Shown here one piece after another: positions 60,104-64,000 of a DNA stretch of 64,000 bases. Under the pieces are notes generated by a model. It worked only from the letters and a program-made list of their open reading frames with translations. It was not told where the DNA came from and did not search any database. This stretch comes from Emticicia sp. BO119 (GTDB taxonomy: Bacteria > Bacteroidota > Bacteroidia > Cytophagales > Spirosomataceae): assembly GCF_013912375.1 (NCBI RefSeq), contig NZ_JACETV010000001.1, positions 372,001-436,000 on the forward strand, in the 5' to 3' direction. Numbering within the stretch: the stretch's first letter is position 1; the number at the start of each line of letters is the position of its first letter. The translations under genes were made by a program, and so were the position numbers.

Positions 60104-62164
60104 TTATATGATTAATAAGACAATGATTAAAACCAGACAAACAAAAATGGTTATAATGTAGGTCTGGGCTTTGCCGTTCTGGATCTGCCGGGTATAATGC
60201 CCCGATTTATTAGTCAGATTTGCAAGGAAGTTAACGGCTGCATCTACCACATTTTCTTCAATCCATCTAACAGCCATAGAGATATTCAGGAAAAGTTTAG
60301 CCATCAGATTCACAAATCCATCAATAATGATGCCGTCAAATTTATGTAATACAGGGCTTATCCATACCATCGGATTTACAAGTACAGCCTGATACAATTC
60401 GCTCAGGTAGAAATTCCGGAATACTAATCTGGCAATAAATCCGTCTGGCTGGGTTTTGTATTTGTCTAATCTGTTGCTTTCTTCTTTGGTGTAAATATAG
60501 CCTAATAAAACCCCGTTGAGGGAAACTAAAATGGCCACATAGGCAATCCAATGGTAGTTTTTAGATTCATGCGGAAAAGTATCAAAAAACCAGCTGCTTT
60601 CTGCGTAAAACGGGTTCAAAGAAAAAACAAACCCGATAGAACCAATAGCCATAATAATAACGGCTAACTCCATTGGACCAATTACAGAAATGGCTTCATA
60701 AAATGCCTCAACTGTTAACTTATCATCTTCGTTATCATCGTCTTCCACTTTTACAATCCCCTCAATACGTTTAGCTACGTTTTTATAGAAACTTACTGCA
60801 CCTGACGAAATCAATTCAAGCGGATTGTCTTCTCTTTCAAGGAATACCAGGTATATCTGACGCATCATATAGTAAGCGCCCATGCCTGAAACTATCAGAC
60901 AAACAGCCGGAATAACAAAATAAATTTGAGAAGGCTGATTGGCGGCCCATTCAAAAGCGGCTACAATGATAGCATCTTTTGATAAAAAACCGGAAAATAA
61001 AGGGATACCTGCCAGTGCCGCCGCACAAATAGTGTAGCAGTAGAAAATAATTGGTATCTGCCTCCGCAGGTTGCCCATATGTCGCATATCCTGTTGGTGA
61101 TGCGTATAATGGATTACTGCTCCTGCGGATAAAAATAAGCCAGCTTTGAAAAACGCATGGGTAACCAAATGAAAAAGTGCTGCATTGACTGCACCTATTC
61201 CTAAGCTGATTACCATTAAGCCTAACTGTGAAATAGTAGAATAGGCAAGTAATTTTTTAATATCATACTGATTCAATGCCGAACAGGCTCCGAAAAACGC
61301 TGTAAGAGTTCCTACTACGGCCATTACCAAAAGGGTATCTGGAGTCAGAATCGGGAAAATCCTTGCCATCAGAAAAATACCGGCTGCCACCATTGTAGCG
61401 GCATGAATCAATGCCGAAACCGGTGTAGGGCCTTCCATTGCATCGGGTAGCCATATCTGTAACGGTAATTGAGCAGACTTGGCAATGCAACCGCAGAAAA
61501 TCAATAAACCAATGGTTGTTAAAAGGGGATTATTAAAAGAAGCCGACGGGATGAGTCTGGCTTTTTCTATAATTATTGCAATATCGAAAGTACCGAAATA
61601 TCGGTAAATCAGAAAAATGCCCACTAAAAAACCTATATCACCTACCCGGTTGACGAGAAAGGCTTTTTTAGCGGCGTTAGTAGCCGATTGCTTTTCGTAC
61701 CAGAATCCAATCAATAAATAAGAACAAACCCCTACCAGCTCCCAGAACATATAGATCATGAGCAGATTACCGGATACTACTATACCGACCATTGCCAGAA
61801 TAAACAGATTGATATAGGCGTAGTATCTTCCGAAGCTCGGATCTCCGGCCATATATCTGAGAGAAAAAACCTGAACCCATAATGCAATAAACTGCACCAG
61901 GAAATACATCAGAAAAGTGAGTTCGTTGAAGATAATATCAATACTGAAGCGTGTATCACCTATATAAAACCAATCATAGTGAATCACATCACCCATTATA
62001 TCGCTCAGACGGATACCCATTGAGAAAAGGACACCTATCACATTGAGTGTTACCGAAAGAAAACCAACAGATTGTTCACTTAAAGTGTTTCGCTTGAATA
62101 TTAAAAACGAAAATCCTACTAAGTATAACAATAGGTTAATCAATATAACTTGCTCGGCAGACAT
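60104..62164 (-). CDS. nuoL: NADH-quinone oxidoreductase subunit L
   Basis: A 686-residue membrane subunit of complex I, the outermost antiporter-like module. IYMFWELVGVCSYLLIGFWYEK and KSAQLPLQIWLPDAMEGPTPVSALIHAATMVAAG are NuoL hallmarks, along with KKLLAYSTISQLGLMVISLG. The lateral helix region runs in the last 200 residues, with a charged insert (VEDDDNEDDK) near residue 475. It is the first gene of the unit; upstream is a divergent cytochrome c gene and not nuoK, so the rest of the nuo genes lie elsewhere. Confidence 0.97.
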   Translation of the reverse strand: MSAEQVILINLLLYLVGFSFLIFKRNTLSEQSVGFLSVTLNVIGVLFSMGIRLSDIMGDVIHYDWFYIGDTRFSIDIIFNELTFLMYFLVQFIALWVQVFSLRYMAGDPSFGRYYAYINLFILAMVGIVVSGNLLMIYMFWELVGVCSYLLIGFWYEKQSATNAAKKAFLVNRVGDIGFLVGIFLIYRYFGTFDIAIIIEKARLIPSASFNNPLLTTIGLLIFCGCIAKSAQLPLQIWLPDAMEGPTPVSALIHAATMVAAGIFLMARIFPILTPDTLLVMAVVGTLTAFFGACSALNQYDIKKLLAYSTISQLGLMVISLGIGAVNAALFHLVTHAFFKAGLFLSAGAVIHYTHHQQDMRHMGNLRRQIPIIFYCYTICAAALAGIPLFSGFLSKDAIIVAAFEWAANQPSQIYFVIPAVCLIVSGMGAYYMMRQIYLVFLEREDNPLELISSGAVSFYKNVAKRIEGIVKVEDDDNEDDKLTVEAFYEAISVIGPMELAVIIMAIGSIGFVFSLNPFYAESSWFFDTFPHESKNYHWIAYVAILVSLNGVLLGYIYTKEESNRLDKYKTQPDGFIARLVFRNFYLSELYQAVLVNPMVWISPVLHKFDGIIIDGFVNLMAKLFLNISMAVRWIEENVVDAAVNFLANLTNKSGHYTRQIQNGKAQTYIITIFVCLVLIIVLLII

Positions 62165-62309
62165 TCAGATAAAGAGGGTATTTTTGCAAATATCTTACGT
62201 AATGAGTTATAAAGCAAAGATGAAGCCTAAATTTGTCTTTATTTTATAAATTCGGAAGCACTAAATTTCTGAAAGTTATGTTATCTCTTTGACTAAAAAC
62301 ACTTCTCAA

Positions 62310-62798
62310 ATGGATATACAAAAAACAATTATCAAAGTTTTAGAATTGTTCAAAACTCTGGCTATCCTCTACGCTCTTTCAATAATAATTTTTACAGCAA
62401 CCGCCTTTTATTATATCAATCAGGATAATCCGCCTCAACAATCTTCTGTCAATCATGTATTGGAATCACCAGTCACCGAAAACATTCAACTATCCGAATC
62501 TGCCACTAAAGGTATGGAAATGTTTAAGGGAAGCTGTGCTCAATGTCATACGATTACTACAGAAGTTATGGTAGGGCCAGGTTTACAGGGTATAGAGGAA
62601 AGAAGAAATATAAAATGGATAAGAGAATGGATTAGGAACTCGCCTAAAGTAATTGCAAGTAAAGATAAATATGCAGTTGAATTATTCAACAGATATAATA
62701 AAACGCAAATGTCCACCTTCCCAAATTTAAAAGATGAAGATATTGATGCAATTCTGAATTATATTGAGGAAGGCAGACGGGATATAGTTTTACCTTAA
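62310..62798 (+). CDS. Membrane-anchored mono-haem cytochrome c
   Basis: A 162-residue protein; the ATG at 62310 is preferred to a TTG at 62289. One N-terminal membrane helix (LAILYALSIIIFTATAFYYI) anchors it with the haem domain outside. The haem site is GSCAQCHTI at about residue 75, and the axial methionine is in KTQMSTFPNLKDEDIDAILNYI. It should carry electrons in the respiratory chain. It is divergent from nuoL with a 145-bp gap, so the two may share a control region. Confidence 0.9.
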   Translation: MDIQKTIIKVLELFKTLAILYALSIIIFTATAFYYINQDNPPQQSSVNHVLESPVTENIQLSESATKGMEMFKGSCAQCHTITTEVMVGPGLQGIEERRNIKWIREWIRNSPKVIASKDKYAVELFNRYNKTQMSTFPNLKDEDIDAILNYIEEGRRDIVLP

Positions 62799-62854
62799 AT
62801 AAGGGGTATTTCTTTATTAATATATCGGCAAGTAAATTTGCTGAAATAGATTCT

Positions 62855-62862
62855 TATTTTTG
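62855..62862 (+). promoter_or_regulatory. Minus-7 element before the VOC gene
   Basis: TATTTTTG fits TAnnTTTG. A TTTG at 62837-62840 is only 14 bp upstream, shorter than usual. Transcription would begin inside or just before the octamer array. Confidence 0.4.
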
Positions 62863-62871
62863 AAGTCTAAA

Positions 62872-62903
62872 AATCACTCAATCGCTCAATCACTAAATAA
62901 TTC
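62872..62903 (+). repeat. Octamer repeat in the leader of the VOC gene
   Basis: AATCACTC (62872-62879), AATCGCTC (62880-62887), AATCACTA (62888-62895) and AATAATTC (62896-62903) follow at exact 8-bp steps and end 6 bases before the start codon at 62910. This is the cleanest copy of the octamer family in the window. Confidence 0.7.
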
Positions 62904-62909
62904 AAATCT

Positions 62910-63284
62910 ATGAAAACTCCATTACAAGGTCTTCGGACAACTATTTACAAAGTAGACGATATTGATAAAGCCAAAGCATGGTACAGCGATGTATTTGGTA
63001 TTGCCCCTTATTTTGACGAGCCATTTTATGTAGGGTTCAATGTGAGTGGCTATGAATTGGGCTTACAACCAGATGCAAAAAACGAAGGTAAAACTGATGG
63101 TGTAGTTACTTATTGGGGTGTTGATGATGTGGAAGATATTGTGAGCCATGTTATAGCTAAAGGAGCAACAAGCTATGAAGAACCTACAGAAGTAGGAGGG
63201 GGGATTATTGTAGGAGCGGTAAAAGATTTATGGGGAAATGTAATCGGATTTATTTATAACCCTCAATTTTCGCTTCCGGGATAA
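62910..63284 (+). CDS. VOC (glyoxalase/bleomycin resistance) family protein
   Basis: A 124-residue protein with the paired beta-alpha-beta-beta-beta units of the vicinal oxygen chelate fold. LRTTIYKVDDIDKAKAWYSDVFGIAP opens it and DLWGNVIGFIYNP closes it, typical of the glyoxalase-like group. Potential metal ligands are not clearly those of glyoxalase I, so no reaction is assigned. Its last 22 bases overlap the convergent membrane protein gene. An octamer array is in its leader. Confidence 0.87.
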   Translation: MKTPLQGLRTTIYKVDDIDKAKAWYSDVFGIAPYFDEPFYVGFNVSGYELGLQPDAKNEGKTDGVVTYWGVDDVEDIVSHVIAKGATSYEEPTEVGGGIIVGAVKDLWGNVIGFIYNPQFSLPG

Positions 63285-63937
63285 AAATTTTTATAAGTTT
63301 TAATAACTCCCATAAAAGTTGCGTATTGAGCCAGGCCATAAGTTACTTTATTGATTACAGCTTCGTAGGGTATTTTGATGATAAAAGAGAAATATGCTTC
63401 GCACACAGTTAAAAGTACAAATAGTGAGGCTCCGGCCAACAACCACTGATAACTGCTTTTATTGGTTTTGCGAAGCAATGCTGTAATATAAAACAATGAT
63501 AGAAAAACCATATATAGTATAGAAGAGAAGAAATAATTGGAAGGAAGCTTTGAAAAAATAATAAGAAACGGAGTTGTAATCAGTAGTAAATTGAGGAAGA
63601 CTTTCAGGAGTTCTTTAGATGAAAAAGTAAAAACAGTTTCTTTTCTGACTGTGGCAATATAGAAAGAAAAACTTAGCATATAAAAAAGTAATGATAAAGC
63701 TTTGGCATTGTTGGTTCTGATTTCAAAGGTTATATCACCAACAGCGGCCAAGAGCAGGCCAAATGTATAAGTATAATCTCTTAACTTATATCCTCCATGG
63801 CGTTGCAGAAAGAAAAATATGAGTAGACAAAGTGGCGGAAACGAGCTGGCAATACCAAACCATTCTCTGTGATATATATAGGCTACTATATCAATCAGGC
63901 AGCAGGTTATATATATGAGAGTTAATCTTAAAGGCAT
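63263..63937 (-). CDS. YhhN (lysoplasmalogenase)-like membrane protein, 5' end uncertain
   Basis: About 224 residues from the ATG at 63937, with seven to eight membrane helices covering nearly the full length. LLLAAVGDITFEI near residue 70 and YGLAQYATFMGVIKTY near the end match the conserved GD and AQ positions of the YhhN/TMEM86 family, whose studied members hydrolyse lysoplasmalogens. The frame stays open to the window edge (a TTG lies at 63970), so an earlier start outside is possible. Its end overlaps the convergent VOC gene by 22 bp. Confidence 0.6.
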   Translation of the reverse strand: MPLRLTLIYITCCLIDIVAYIYHREWFGIASSFPPLCLLIFFFLQRHGGYKLRDYTYTFGLLLAAVGDITFEIRTNNAKALSLLFYMLSFSFYIATVRKETVFTFSSKELLKVFLNLLLITTPFLIIFSKLPSNYFFSSILYMVFLSLFYITALLRKTNKSSYQWLLAGASLFVLLTVCEAYFSFIIKIPYEAVINKVTYGLAQYATFMGVIKTYKNFYPGSEN

Positions 63938-64000
63938 CAGGATTTGAAAATCGACAAATTTATTAAACAAAACTAATTGTTTTTCAGATTCTGAAAAAGT

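Noticed and set aside
1-64000. CRISPR arrays, prophage, insertion sequences, rRNA or tRNA genes
   Set aside because: No regularly spaced repeats with unique spacers, no transposase, integrase or phage structural genes, and no rRNA or tRNA sequence could be found by eye; a tool-based scan would settle it.

Overview
The window looks like a chromosomal segment from a member of the Bacteroidota, most likely the order Cytophagales. Several things point this way. The DNA is AT-rich. Shine-Dalgarno sequences are mostly missing, while TAnnTTTG-type minus-7 promoter elements recur. The gene content includes split transketolase, a CtlX-type citrullinase, DUF4412, DUF6515, DUF1080 and DUF4344 proteins, hybrid histidine kinases and ECF sigma clusters. 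I see no rRNA, tRNA, CRISPR array, prophage or intact insertion sequence. Most of the segment is ordinary chromosome with a few accessory cassettes.

Layout. 1-10.6 kb: the end of deoC; then minus-strand ctlX, an AlaA-like aminotransferase, an envelope-stress-type ECF sigma operon (sigma factor, a repeat-bearing membrane protein, a Spy-like protein), split transketolase, and an operon of M23 peptidase, Bcp peroxiredoxin and a DUF1295 protein. 10.8-18.1 kb: an FAH-family hydrolase, an M48 lipoprotein, then a plus-strand run of SDR dehydrogenase, ROK kinase, SIS isomerase, DUF1080 hydrolase, GNAT, DinB and a core MetE-like methyltransferase. 18.2-21.9 kb: a GH43 enzyme, a 950-bp gene-free stretch rich in hairpins, and arginine deiminase. 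22-31.2 kb: a signalling locus with a transporter-HEAT-cyclic-nucleotide-binding fusion, an HD protein, two paralogous histidine kinases, a lone receiver and a receiver-adenylate cyclase. 31.5-34 kb: sufC-ridA-sufD. 34.1-37.9 kb: a DUF4412 protein, a hybrid histidine kinase and an HPt protein. 38-45 kb: a hydroxyproline (or similar imino acid) catabolic cluster with its AraC regulator and a symporter. 45-52 kb: a 54-residue membrane protein with its own terminator, an RGN-rich DUF6515 protein, a DUF4344 metallopeptidase, gamma-glutamyltransferase, a membrane protein and ferrochelatase. 52-64 kb: an acyl-CoA carboxylase beta subunit, an amidohydrolase with an exported ABM-fold protein, nuoLMN, cytochrome c, a VOC protein and a YhhN-like membrane protein that runs to the window edge.

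How the genes work together. Arginine deiminase plus CtlX would convert arginine to citrulline and then ornithine. The 38-45 kb cluster would take trans-4-hydroxyproline to 2-oxoglutarate semialdehyde, but the dehydrogenase for the last step is not in the window. The 22-31 kb locus holds every part needed to make cAMP under two-component control and to sense it, with an HD hydrolase that could remove it; that link is inference. Between genes, the clearest unexplained pattern is an 8-bp-period AATCACTC-like repeat directly upstream of at least five start codons, always in the same orientation relative to the gene. A second is a pair of homologous hairpins about 32 kb apart.
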